64,000 bases of DNA, from NCBI GenBank assembly GCA_963754125.1, contig CAVWEX010000007.1, positions 186,001 through 250,000 of the forward strand, written 5' to 3'. How positions within the stretch are numbered: the stretch's first letter is position 1; each line of letters opens with the position of its first letter. This DNA comes from RPQJ01 sp963754125 (lineage in GTDB: Bacteria > Pseudomonadota > Gammaproteobacteria > Steroidobacterales > Steroidobacteraceae). A program made the translations under genes and the position numbers. The notes under the pieces were generated by a model. It saw nothing but the letters and a program-made list of their open reading frames with translations. It searched no databases and had not been told where the DNA came from. Of the stretch, positions 17,965 to 25,950 are shown piece after piece.

Positions 17965-18233
17965 GGCTTCGGCCGTGCAGCGTCCTGACCGCGGGCCAGG
18001 CGTTCTACCCAGGCGTGCACGTCGTCCGCGCGATACACCTCACCGGTCCGCTCGATCTCCTCGTCGGCCGCCAATGCTTCCTTGACGAGGCTGCGCATCT
18101 GCTCCTCGTAGTCGGCATGCCGCTCTACCGCTTCGAGGATGAAGCTGTGGGCCGAGCGTCCGGATTGCTTCGCGAGCGCGTGGATGCGCGCGCGCAGTTT
18201 GGGTGGCAAGCGAATCGTGGTCGTTTCAGCCAT
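17952..18233 (-). CDS. Ribbon-helix-helix antitoxin (ParD/CopG type)
   Basis: 93 residues. The N-terminal TTIRLPPKLRARIHALAKQ with SAHSFILEAVERH is a typical ribbon-helix-helix DNA-binding segment; the C-terminal part is acidic and ends in HAWVERLARGQDAARPKPW, the type of extension that wraps the toxin. It precedes and overlaps the toxin gene and should repress the pair's promoter just above 18233. Confidence 0.85.
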   Translation of the reverse strand: MAETTTIRLPPKLRARIHALAKQSGRSAHSFILEAVERHADYEEQMRSLVKEALAADEEIERTGEVYRADDVHAWVERLARGQDAARPKPWRR

Positions 18234-18421
18234 GAGTCAAGTCCTGCATGCATGCGGCGTACCACGTTTGTAGCACTCACGAACTGCGCGCGCAAGCCGC
18301 GGGCATGACGTCCCTCACCGCCCCGCCCTGAACCGCGACCCGGCTGCGAAAAGCAGCAAGCGGTCACGATCCAGAGAGCGGACATCCGACCGGCGCTTTC
18401 GACCCGAAGCAGACCGTCGCC

Positions 18422-18532
18422 TCAGCGTTGGCGATACCATTTCTCGAAGTCGATCGCGGTGTCTGCATCCCACACAAGTGCAGCCTCGGCAAAAATCCAG
18501 ACGAAGACAACGGTCTTCCACGCGACGCTCAT
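18422..18532 (-). CDS. Small 36-residue ORF translationally coupled to the GMC oxidoreductase
   Basis: ATG 18532 overlaps the GMC stop codon as ATGA (18532-18529). The peptide begins MSVAWKTVVFVWIFAEAALV and ends FEKWYRQR; the middle is hydrophobic and aromatic, enough for a short membrane or surface helix. GMC enzymes sometimes work with a small accessory or membrane anchor, which would suit this position, but no family is recognised. The tight overlap is the main support for translation. Confidence 0.4.
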   Translation of the reverse strand: MSVAWKTVVFVWIFAEAALVWDADTAIDFEKWYRQR

Positions 18533-19985
18533 CTCGCCTCCGTGACAATGCGTTCTGCGATCCAGGACCCGAGGGCGGCGACGCTGAGTTGTGGTCCGGC
18601 TATCGTCACGGTCGGCAATATGGCGGCGTCGGCCACGTAGAGGCCGGGGTGGCCGAACACTTCTCCCCTGTAGTCGACCACGCCTCGACTGACGTCCGTT
18701 GCCATTCGACAGCCGCCGATCGGGTGCATGCTGAGCCACGGACGAACGCGCCGGTCGGCGTCGAGCGGACGCACTGGTCGCCTGCCGCCGAGAGCTTGTG
18801 CGATGCGATCCAGCGACGTCTGGATTCGTGCCACGAGCGCCTGCGGTTCATGTCGTACGACGATGCCACGACGACGCCACGTCACCTCACCGTCCATCGC
18901 GTCGGGGCCGAACCCGAACAGGGGGACCGTGTCCCTCTGCAATCGTCGCAACAGCCAACTCCCGGGAAAAAACGGGCCGGTTGCGGCCAGGATCTGCTGG
19001 TCGAATCCGCCGCCCGCCGCGGGAACCTGGATCTGGACGTCCACGAGGTGTCCCGCGACCTCCTTCACGGGCCGCACGCGCGGAAGCCGGTAGAAGGCCA
19101 CCGTGTCCGCGCCCATGGAAAAATGGTGACCGAGCAACGGCATCGTGCCGAGCGCGCCGGTTGCGGTCGAGCGCAGCAGTATCTTCAGGGTATTCAATCC
19201 GCCCGCGGCCACGACGACTCGCGGCGCGCGAACCACGATTGCACGCTGCGCGCGGCCGTCATGGACCCTGACCTCGTAACCATCCTTGACGCGCTGTATG
19301 GCCTGCACCGTGCACAGGTCGCGAACCTCAGCCCCGGCCCGCATGGCGCTCGGGATCAGGTTCTGGTCGAAGCTCTGTTTGGCGCCGACGTTGCAGCCGA
19401 ACGTGCAGCGATTGCAGTGCGTGCACGCCGGCCGCGACTGCGGCTCGTCGCTCGTCCAGCGAATCGCCTGTGGCGGCGCCCCGATGGTCCAGCCGTGCTG
19501 ACCGGCAAGGGTGGTCAGCTTGGTGAGCCGGTGCTGATCCTGCGGGCCGGGCGACACTTCCAGCGCGCGCTCGATCCGTTGGTAATGCGGAGCCAGCTCG
19601 GCCTGCGTCAGTTCCGGCGGCAGCGCGTCATAGAACTGGGGCGCCGGACGTTGCAGGTATCCGCCACTCACCAGCGAGTTCCCGCCGACGCCCGCCGAGT
19701 TCAACACGATCGTGCCGCCGTGCAGGGACACTTCGAGTACTCCGCGCCGTGACAGTGGAATCGAGAGGTTGCGCCCGAAGCCCGAAAAGTTCAGCCCACG
19801 CAGCGCCGCCATGACCTGCGGGCAAGCGTTTCCGGCAACGCGCGGTGGCCGCCGAACGCGCCCCACCACGTGCCGCGCTCCAGTATCCCGACCTTGAGTC
19901 CTGCACGCGCCAAGGCCTCGGCGGCGCTCGACCCGCCGTAGCCGCTGCCGACCACGATGACATCGTAGTCCCAGGAGCCGCTCAT
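18529..19985 (-). CDS. GMC-family FAD oxidoreductase (cholesterol-oxidase-like), one frameshift
   Basis: The N-terminus (MSGSWDYDVIVVGSGYGGSS, a Rossmann FAD motif) reads from ATG 19985; the rest, from PQVMAALRGLNFSGFGRN onward, is one frame over, the join lying near 19823 where a base seems to be missing. Residues typical of this GMC branch are the GTIVLNSAGVGGNSLVSGG segment, the cysteine cluster CTHCNRCTFGCNVGAK and the C-terminal WLSMHPIGGCRM with the likely active-site His. The enzyme would oxidise an alcohol, perhaps a sterol-like or lipid substrate. ATG 19985 overlaps the preceding gene's stop (TGATG), so the island genes here form an operon. Confidence 0.85.
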
Positions 19986-20398
19986 CACACGTCGGGCGAG
20001 CGATTAGGCACGATTCGATTGGGGTGCCAGTACCACATCACGCCACTGACGGCGAAGAGCAGTGGAATGTCGCCCCACATGTGAGCGTGTTCATTCGGGT
20101 AGGCGAAGGCCTGGTACACCATCAGCGACCCGTGCATGACGTTGGCCAGGATGCCCCAGTCGAACAGCGATGCGGCAGCCCTCGGATTCTTTGCACCCCG
20201 CACGAGCAGGATTGCCCATGCCAGGTAGAGCGCAAAGATCATGAACAGGTACGGATGCGCGCCGTGCAGCGGTGACGGCGGATGTGCCGGCCCCAGCAGC
20301 GGGAAGTCGTGCGGCAATTCCCCCCAGAAGAACCCGGGTGCATAGGCGAGTGTCATGATCGGCCCAGCGAGGATGACTCCCCAGCCGGTCACCTTCAT
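19985..20398 (-). CDS. Small integral membrane protein
   Basis: 137 residues from ATG 20398 (a GTG three bases upstream is also possible). About four hydrophobic segments are visible: WGVILAGPIMTLAYAPGFFW, YLFMIFALYLAWAILLV, the region around WGILANVMHGSLMVYQAF, and IPLLFAVSGVMWYW. Several histidines lie near the membrane edges (HPPSPLHGAHPY, EHAHMWGD). I do not recognise a named family with confidence. Its stop overlaps the GMC start, so it may anchor or supply that oxidase, for example as an electron acceptor subunit; this is inference. Confidence 0.7.
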   Translation of the reverse strand: MKVTGWGVILAGPIMTLAYAPGFFWGELPHDFPLLGPAHPPSPLHGAHPYLFMIFALYLAWAILLVRGAKNPRAAASLFDWGILANVMHGSLMVYQAFAYPNEHAHMWGDIPLLFAVSGVMWYWHPNRIVPNRSPDV

Positions 20399-20463
20399 CA
20401 CGCGCGCAGATGCACGCAGAGTCGTAATTCGGTTTGCTCATTTGAATCAGTTGCCCGCGCGGT

Positions 20464-21290
20464 TCAGAACCGGAACGAGACACCCAGCGCAGGCCCGTTG
20501 AAATTGATCGACTGGATCGGGGCATGACTGCCCAGGTCGTAATCGAGATAGCGCCAGGCGGCCGTGACGTCAACGGAATCAAAGGCGTAAGCCAGTCCGA
20601 CCACGCCTTGCCACGTCAGGTCGGAATCGCCTGCGCCGACGTCGACATAGAAAGGAACGGACCACTGGCGATCAGGACCGAAGGTGGTGCGGCCTTTCAA
20701 GCCGACGATCGCGTCCCACAGGGTGTCCTTGACGCCGCTCGAGCCCGAGCGTCCCGGCAGCGGCAAGGACGAAATATCGCCGTTCAGGCTCCAGCGCAGG
20801 CCCTCCTCGAGGTCCAGCATTCGTGCGCCCGCCAAGCACGTCCATGGTGAAGCTGCTGCTGTTGCACCGCCGCGTAACTTCCCTCGAGCGTCCACACCCA
20901 GCCCGTGACGTCGAGCCGGAGATTCGCGTCGACCGAGGCCGGCAACTCGATCCGGCCGATGCCGAAGTCCCGAGTCGCCTTCTGCGACCCGCCAAGGTCG
21001 AGGTAAATGACGTCGGTTGCCACGCCCCACGGCCCCTTGCGGCCTTCCAGGGAACCCATGAAGGCGAAATTGAGACTGCTGATGATCTGATCGGCACTGA
21101 TGTCGATCGTCGGGCCGTCGCCGCCCGGCGGAAACGAGGTTTCGCCTCCGAGGCTCGGGAGCCATGCGTAGATCGTCGCACGCCACTGCCACTGGTCGGC
21201 CGGGGAGTCTGCGCGGGACTGCACGGGGAGTAGCGCTGTGAAGGTCCACAACGAGGCCAGGAGCACTGCCCTTGAGTTCGATCTCAACAT
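20464..21290 (-). CDS. Outer-membrane beta-barrel protein, two frameshifts
   Basis: Signal peptide MLRSNSRAVLLASLWTFTALL with cleavage near QSRADS. The mature part (WQWRATIYAWLPSLGGET, WGVATDVIYLDLGGSQ, FYVDVGAGDSDLTWQGVVGL, VDVTAAWRYLDYDL) alternates like beta strands and ends in VSFRF, with the terminal Phe typical of barrels recognised by BamA. Frames change twice at about 20835-20870 (extra bases near cagcagcagc and gtgcttggcg), with SFTMDVLGG read in a third frame between. Of about 275 residues, it may be a small porin for the substrate of the neighbouring oxidase. Confidence 0.75.
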
Positions 21291-21393
21291 ACGAATTCTC
21301 TATCCATGGGGCCTGCTGCCCGAAGTCCATCGAGGTGCCGCCGCGCGAGACACACAGGTTTCCCGCGCGGCGACGGATCGTTGGTTCGCCGGG

Positions 21394-21666
21394 TCACTTC
21401 GCCTTTTGCTGGACGCAAGCCTGGCGCGCTTCCGGCGTGGCGAGCTTGCTGCAGTCCGGGCTGTTCTGCTGCTTGTGCTGGACGCATTCCTTTTTCGCCT
21501 GAGGGTCGGCGACCTTGGTGCAGTCGACTTCGGCGCCGGACTTCTGCTTGACGCATTGCTGGCGTGCTTGCGGGCTCGCCAGTTTGCTGCAGTCCACCTC
21601 TTCCGCCATCGCCAACGAACTTGCCAGGCCCAGGACTCCGATTGTCAGCATCTTGGTGAGTCGCAT
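21394..21666 (-). CDS. Secreted protein with three cysteine-pair repeats
   Basis: 90 residues: the signal peptide MRLTKMLTIGVLGLASSLAMA, then three imperfect repeats of about 18-20 residues: DCSKLASPQARQQCVKQK, DCTKVADPQAKKECVQHK and DCSKLATPEARQACVQQK. Each repeat has the pattern C-x11-C. Six cysteines in a highly charged helical context suggest three disulfide-stapled helical hairpins in the periplasm or outside the cell. No family recognised. It sits alone between the outer-membrane protein and the DUF3604 gene on the same strand. Confidence 0.75.
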   Translation of the reverse strand: MRLTKMLTIGVLGLASSLAMAEEVDCSKLASPQARQQCVKQKSGAEVDCTKVADPQAKKECVQHKQQNSPDCSKLATPEARQACVQQKAK

Positions 21667-21718
21667 GAATTCAGGTCTCCTGATGTATCGGTGAACAAAC
21701 CGCCGCGGACCGCTCGGC

Positions 21719-23656
21719 TCAGCTTGGCGAGTACCAGATGGGCGAGGTGTAGGCGCGGTCGGTGACGGTCATCGGGACGTAGTCGGGCATCTTGATGCCG
21801 AAACGCTTCTGGTCGTACGCGGTCCAGCGCGGCGAGGGAATCTGGATCACGCGCACGTAGTAGAACGCGCGCTGCGAGGCGTCGAACGTCGGATCCTTCC
21901 AGTACGCCGACAACATCGCGGCGCCGATGGTGTTGGTGTAGGTCGCATTCGCCACGTCCACGGTGCTGCCGACCAATGTCTTGCAGCGGCCGTCCGCGCC
22001 AATCTTGCGCCCGCCCGACACTGCCACATCGAAGATGCGTTCTTGCGACTTGCCGTCCTTGCCAAGCCATCCCTTGACGACCTGGATGCGATCGAGGTTG
22101 GGGCCGTCTGGATCGCGCATCGCATAGACCAGGAAAGCAGGCCGCTGACCGGCCGCCGGCTTGCTGAGGTTGCCGCCCATCGGCACGCCGTGCGCATAGC
22201 CGTTTGCAGCAAAATCAGGGCGGTTCAGGTCCGCCGGCGCGAAGTTCCAGCCGGCGAACACGCGCACCACCGGCCGGTCGCCGGTCGTGGCATAGACTTC
22301 CTTGCGCTTCAGCGCGTCCCAGATCGCCTCGCGGGTGTTCTCGCGCGCCCACACGCCACCGAGGCCCGACGCGGATTCGTTCCAGACCGACACCACGGGC
22401 TTGCCGTCTTTTCCCGTCACAAGCGGGGTCTTCCAACGCTCCGGCGACGGCAAGCCGTTGGCGAACTCACCGAAGAAGTTGTCTTCGCTCGTCGTGACCA
22501 CGCCGACGTGGGCATCGTTGCCGCCAATCATGCCGGTCTGGTAGGGATTGGCGCCGAGCTTGGCCTCCAGCTCGAGTCCGAGCTTCAGCGCCGAGCGCGC
22601 GTAGTTGGCGTGGAGCACGTTGTCCTGGGCCCGCGCCATCTTGCCGAAGTCGACGTCCCAGCGCTCGAAATCGGCGAATTCGTCGGTCGGCGACAAGTAC
22701 GGGGTCGTCTCGCCGTCGCCCTTGATCTGCGTCACCTCGAGCAGCGGCTCGTGGCTCGCGCGCGCTTCGGCGTAGGCGCGGTCCATCGGCTTGCCGTCGA
22801 AGGTCTCGGCGGAGTACATCATGCCGTTGCTCAGGTTGCCGTTGTGCGGAATGGCGAGCACCTGGCCGCCTGTCTTCTCCGCGTACGCGTCCATGTACTT
22901 CCAGAGCTGGGCCGGGTCCGAACTGTCGAAGGCGGAGAACGGCAGGACCTGGTTCACGCGCTCGGCGTTGTCGCGGAAGATCACGGTGCGATGCAGGTTG
23001 TTGGCGCCCGGCGCGGAGGTCCACTCGAATCCGTGCAGCGTCGTGAAGACGCCCGGCCGGTTCCACTTCTCGGCAGCTTCGGTGGCGTGCGTCCACGCGG
23101 CACCGGCGAGCTTGTCGCTCTTGAAGACGGGTATGCCGGTCTGCATCGACATGACCGCCTCGATCGCGGCCTTCACGCCTTCCTCGGGGCTCTTCTGGGA
23201 CATCTCGTACCAGCGCTTGCCCTGCGGATTTTCCAGCAGTTCCGGGCTGCCCTTGCGGATCTGGTCGGCGATGCCGAGGTACTCGGCGTGATCGGTGATG
23301 GAAACCCAGTCCAGCGGCCGGTCCTGCTTGTAGCGCTCGCCATTGTCGAGAACGACTTCGCCGCCCGACGAAACACGGAACAGGTCCTCCGGGGTCAGCG
23401 TGACGCCGAACATCCCGGAGTCGAACGAGAAACCGGTATGGACGTGCGCCACGCCCCAGAGCACGCGGTTGGGAAACTGCTGATCGACGTGAGGAGAGTA
23501 CGCGGGCGTCTTCGGCTGAACGGCCTTCGGTGCATTCGCCGGCGGAGGCGAGTTCTGCGCCGCGGCACGGTCACCGAAGCCTACGAATGCCAGCGCGAGC
23601 GCGGCGCAGGCAAGCCCGGCTGACTTCACGTCCGGCAATTTGGTCTGTCGCGTCAT
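21719..23656 (-). CDS. Exported DUF3604 protein (PHP-like metal-dependent fold)
   Basis: 645 residues from ATG 23656, where a signal peptide follows (GLACAALALAFVGFGDRAAA). An in-frame start 45 bp upstream adds 15 hydrophilic residues and is less likely. Metal-binding-like motifs are WGVAHVHTGFSFDS near the mature N-terminus, SITDHAEYLG and IGGNDAHVG, matching the PHP-like pattern of DUF3604, a family often annotated as hypothetical and seen near degradation genes. It is intact and divergent from the AraC gene at 23759, with a 102-bp shared control region. Confidence 0.88.
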   Translation of the reverse strand: MTRQTKLPDVKSAGLACAALALAFVGFGDRAAAQNSPPPANAPKAVQPKTPAYSPHVDQQFPNRVLWGVAHVHTGFSFDSGMFGVTLTPEDLFRVSSGGEVVLDNGERYKQDRPLDWVSITDHAEYLGIADQIRKGSPELLENPQGKRWYEMSQKSPEEGVKAAIEAVMSMQTGIPVFKSDKLAGAAWTHATEAAEKWNRPGVFTTLHGFEWTSAPGANNLHRTVIFRDNAERVNQVLPFSAFDSSDPAQLWKYMDAYAEKTGGQVLAIPHNGNLSNGMMYSAETFDGKPMDRAYAEARASHEPLLEVTQIKGDGETTPYLSPTDEFADFERWDVDFGKMARAQDNVLHANYARSALKLGLELEAKLGANPYQTGMIGGNDAHVGVVTTSEDNFFGEFANGLPSPERWKTPLVTGKDGKPVVSVWNESASGLGGVWARENTREAIWDALKRKEVYATTGDRPVVRVFAGWNFAPADLNRPDFAANGYAHGVPMGGNLSKPAAGQRPAFLVYAMRDPDGPNLDRIQVVKGWLGKDGKSQERIFDVAVSGGRKIGADGRCKTLVGSTVDVANATYTNTIGAAMLSAYWKDPTFDASQRAFYYVRVIQIPSPRWTAYDQKRFGIKMPDYVPMTVTDRAYTSPIWYSPS

Positions 23657-23758
23657 GGCAGTTCCTTCGATCGTCTGGTCCGACCGGTGCAAGGGTCGCA
23701 ATAAAGCGGTCGAAGAGTTGTACGATCGCTATCCGTTTTGGGCAATTGCGGTCCGGAC

Positions 23759-24727
23759 ATGACTTTGACGGATGATTTTCTGGACTACGAAATTACGGAC
23801 GCCGAGGCCTACTCGACGATGCTGCGCGGCGCCGACGTGGAGATCATTCAGCTGGAGCCAGGGCCGCTTCGAGGGCACCACCTGCGGGTGGGTCTCCCGG
23901 GCGGAGAGATCTCGTGGATCGTCACCAATCTGCCGCTGCGCGGCCGGGGACGCTTCCCCGCTGGGATCTGGACGCTCTCCGTAGTGACCGGAGCCGCCAC
24001 TCGCGCGCTGCAACACGGCGTCGACGTCGGTGTCGGCACGCAGTTCATCCATGGACCGGGCGCAGAGCAGGATGGCACTTACGGACGGGATTTTTCCGTC
24101 GTGTGCCTGTGCGTCCTTGACGAGATCTTCCGGAACTCGCTGCAGAACGAGTTTCCCGAACTCGAATCGGTCACGGACCAGCCATGGCTGGTGTCTGAGC
24201 CGTCCGATCTCGGGCGAACGCAGTTGACCGAGCATTTCGAGCAGGCTGCGGTCATCCTCCGAACCGACGAAGAAGTACGCAGTAGTTTCGCCGCCAAACG
24301 GGTCATGCAGGACGAACTACTCGGTGCGTTTCTCGAGGCGCTGGCCGGCGGCGTCGCGCAGGCGCCGATTCCAGCCATTGCCAATGCGGCGGCGCTGGTC
24401 AGCCGCGCCGAGGCATTTGCGAAAGAGGCCGGCACGAACCCATTGTGTGTCAGCGACCTGTGCCTTCGGTGTGGTGTGCCGCGACGCACGTTGAGTCACG
24501 CATTCCATCAGGTGCTGGGCATGGGACCGGCGACATATCTGCGTCGCCTGCGGCTCAACCAGGTACGACGGACCCTGCGTCAGTTCCGTGCCACCGACAG
24601 GCGAAGCACGGTAAAATCAGTCGCCCTCGACAACGGCTTCTGGCACGCGGGCCGATTCGGTTCGCAATACCGGGAGTTGTTCGGCGAGAGTCCGCTGGAG
24701 AGCACGCGACGAGTTGACGCACGGTGA
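23759..24727 (+). CDS. AraC-family regulator (EutR-like layout)
   Basis: 322 residues from ATG 23759; a TTG seven codons upstream is also open. The N-terminal part (ISWIVTNLPLRGRGRFPAG) resembles a cupin-like sensor, and the C-terminal part has the AraC HTH pair (CVSDLCLRCGVPRRTLSHAF, GMGPATYLRRLRLNQVRRTL, then SVALDNGFWHAGRFGSQY and RELFGESP). It is divergent from DUF3604, its probable target, and is the last gene before the inner island junction at 24858. Confidence 0.85.
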   Translation: MTLTDDFLDYEITDAEAYSTMLRGADVEIIQLEPGPLRGHHLRVGLPGGEISWIVTNLPLRGRGRFPAGIWTLSVVTGAATRALQHGVDVGVGTQFIHGPGAEQDGTYGRDFSVVCLCVLDEIFRNSLQNEFPELESVTDQPWLVSEPSDLGRTQLTEHFEQAAVILRTDEEVRSSFAAKRVMQDELLGAFLEALAGGVAQAPIPAIANAAALVSRAEAFAKEAGTNPLCVSDLCLRCGVPRRTLSHAFHQVLGMGPATYLRRLRLNQVRRTLRQFRATDRRSTVKSVALDNGFWHAGRFGSQYRELFGESPLESTRRVDAR

Positions 24728-24857
24728 TTGCCGCTGACCGCGACTTCGGCGCAGCGCCGCAAGGTTTGAGTCGCCGTGAGCACGCCGCACCGTCGTTGCA
24801 CTGCGCGATCGGAGGACTCTGGCTGACATTGGCTGACGTCTCAGCCTGGCGGGAAAG

Positions 24858-24960
24858 TGGAGCGGGTGATGGGAATCGAACCCACGTGAGTTGCCCTGCC
24901 CCGCTCGCCCGATCAATCACTTACCTACAGCGTTGGTCACGCGTGTGATTCACGTGTGAC
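24858..24960 (-). repeat. att site: exact 29-nt copy of the tRNA-Gly 3' end plus 16-nt motif
   Basis: 24858-24886 is identical to the last 29 nt of the tRNA-Gly gene (CCA, acceptor strand and T arm). It is not a tRNA because the D and anticodon arms are absent. At +83 nt follows GCGTGTGATTCACGTG (24941-24956), as in the outer site at 14950. The arrangement is that of an attachment site left between two tandem integrations. Confidence 0.8.
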
Positions 24961-24981
24961 AGCCGAACGATCCGGATTGAC

Positions 24982-25293
24982 TCAGGATACCGGTTCAGCC
25001 ACGAGCCTCACGCCGAGGGCAGCGCAGACCCGCGATACCGTTTCGAACCGCGGCTGAGCGCCCGGTCGTAGCGCTTTGTAAAGCGCCTCACGCGCGAGCC
25101 CCGTCGACTTCGCTATATCGCTCATGCCCCTCGCGCGCGCAATGTCGCCGAGCGCCGCCGCCAGCAGAGCCGGATCATTCTCGGCCAACACGGCGGTGAG
25201 GTATTCGGCTACCGCTTCGTCGCTGTCGAGATACTCCGCGGGATCGAATTCCGGCAGAGCACTGGCTTTGACTGTCTTGCGCTTCATGATCAT
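24982..25293 (-). CDS. HigA-like addiction-module antidote
   Basis: 103 residues. The C-terminal half is a helix-turn-helix: GDIARARGMSDIAKSTGLA, then EALYKALRPGAQPRFETVSR and VCAALGVRLVAE, matching the putative addiction-module antidote family. Its start overlaps the toxin stop by ATGA, with the toxin gene first. It should neutralise the toxin and repress the pair through the palindrome at 25598. Confidence 0.88.
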   Translation of the reverse strand: MIMKRKTVKASALPEFDPAEYLDSDEAVAEYLTAVLAENDPALLAAALGDIARARGMSDIAKSTGLAREALYKALRPGAQPRFETVSRVCAALGVRLVAEPVS

Positions 25294-25589
25294 TCCTCTT
25301 CAATCACCGCAGCGCGACGCTGCGCCGCGATGATGTCCGCTCGCTGCGAGGACTTCGCTCCACCACCGAGCATCACGACCAGTTGGGTACCACGCAAGGT
25401 GAAGTACATGCGCCAGCCGGGACCGAAATGCTCACGCATTTCGACGACACCCTTGCCGACGGGCTTCACGTCACCCAAGTTGCCCAGCGAGGCCTTACGG
25501 AGCCGCGCAACCAGCCGACGCTGTGCCGTCTTGTCACTCAGACCTTTCAGCCAAGCGTCGAACTTGGGCAGGGTCTTGATGACGTACAC
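25290..25589 (-). CDS. HigB/RelE-superfamily toxin
   Basis: 99 residues with the features FDAWLKGLSDKTAQRRLVAR, VKPVGKGVVEMREHFGPGW and RMYFTLRGTQLVVMLGGG, as in phage-derived Gp49-like RelE-fold toxins that cleave mRNA on the ribosome. The toxin-first order and ATGA overlap with the antidote are typical of HigBA-type pairs. It is the only cargo of the short island interval next to the tRNA. Confidence 0.88.
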   Translation of the reverse strand: MYVIKTLPKFDAWLKGLSDKTAQRRLVARLRKASLGNLGDVKPVGKGVVEMREHFGPGWRMYFTLRGTQLVVMLGGGAKSSQRADIIAAQRRAAVIEEE

Positions 25590-25597
25590 GCCGCAAT

Positions 25598-25615
25598 TGT
25601 AATCGTTCGATTACA
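25598..25615. promoter_or_regulatory. Palindromic operator of the HigBA-type pair
   Basis: TGTAATCG and CGATTACA pair perfectly around TT, 9 bp upstream of the toxin ATG at 25589. Position and symmetry fit an autorepression operator bound by the HTH antidote. Confidence 0.65.
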
Positions 25616-25711
25616 CCCCTGCAAGACAGTGCGGGCCGTGCAGTCGCGTGGAATGGCGCGCCGCGAGACATGGATGGCCGTGCGGAGCCCTAATTGCTTG
25701 TCAGGTGAGAT

Positions 25712-25785
25712 TGGAGCGGGTGATGGGAATCGAACCCACGCTAGTAGCTTGGGAAGCTACAGTTCTACCATTGAACTACACCCGC
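25712..25785 (-). tRNA. tRNA-Gly (anticodon CCC)
   Basis: On the minus strand the gene runs from GCGGGTG at 25785 to CCA at 25712, 74 nt. The acceptor stem GCGGGTG/CACCCGC pairs fully with discriminator T. The anticodon stem GTAGC/GCTAC has loop TTCCCAA, giving anticodon CCC. The T arm GTGGGTTCGATTCCCAT is normal. It is the target site of the island: its 3' 29 nt recur at 24858 and 14950. Confidence 0.95.
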
Positions 25786-25950
25786 GCCCGGCGCCTGAGT
25801 TTATGCGGGAAGCGGAAGGTCAGCAAATCGACTGTTTGACCCAAGCGGGGCACCGCAAATGGCCGCGCTCGTGCCGTGCGCTTCCGGCGCTCGGCTCGGC
25901 GAGCGTTCCAGCGGAGACCGCCAGCGCCGTCTCGCGACGGCGCCTTTCCG

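Larger units (their letters stand above)
14950..25785. mobile_element. tRNA-Gly-associated genomic island, possibly two tandem integrations
   Basis: The intact tRNA-Gly (minus strand) has its 3' end at 25712. Direct repeats of that 3' end occur at 24858-24886 (identical over 29 nt) and at 14950-14978 (27 of 29). Elements integrating at a tRNA 3' end would lie at lower coordinates here, as seen. Interval 1 (about 14.98-24.86 kb) carries oxidoreductase, outer-membrane and regulatory genes plus a ParDE-type pair; interval 2 (24.89-25.71 kb) carries only a HigBA-type pair. No integrase, relaxase or phage gene is seen, so any element is now immobile or a remnant. Confidence 0.65.

Noticed and set aside
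18240..18421. A further small gene between the ParD antitoxin and the 36-residue ORF
   Set aside because: Open frames there are Arg-rich shadows with no start signal; the region is treated as intergenic.
24858..24890. A second tRNA-Gly gene
   Set aside because: Only acceptor strand, T arm and CCA are present; the D and anticodon arms are missing. It is an att repeat. The same applies to 14950-14982.
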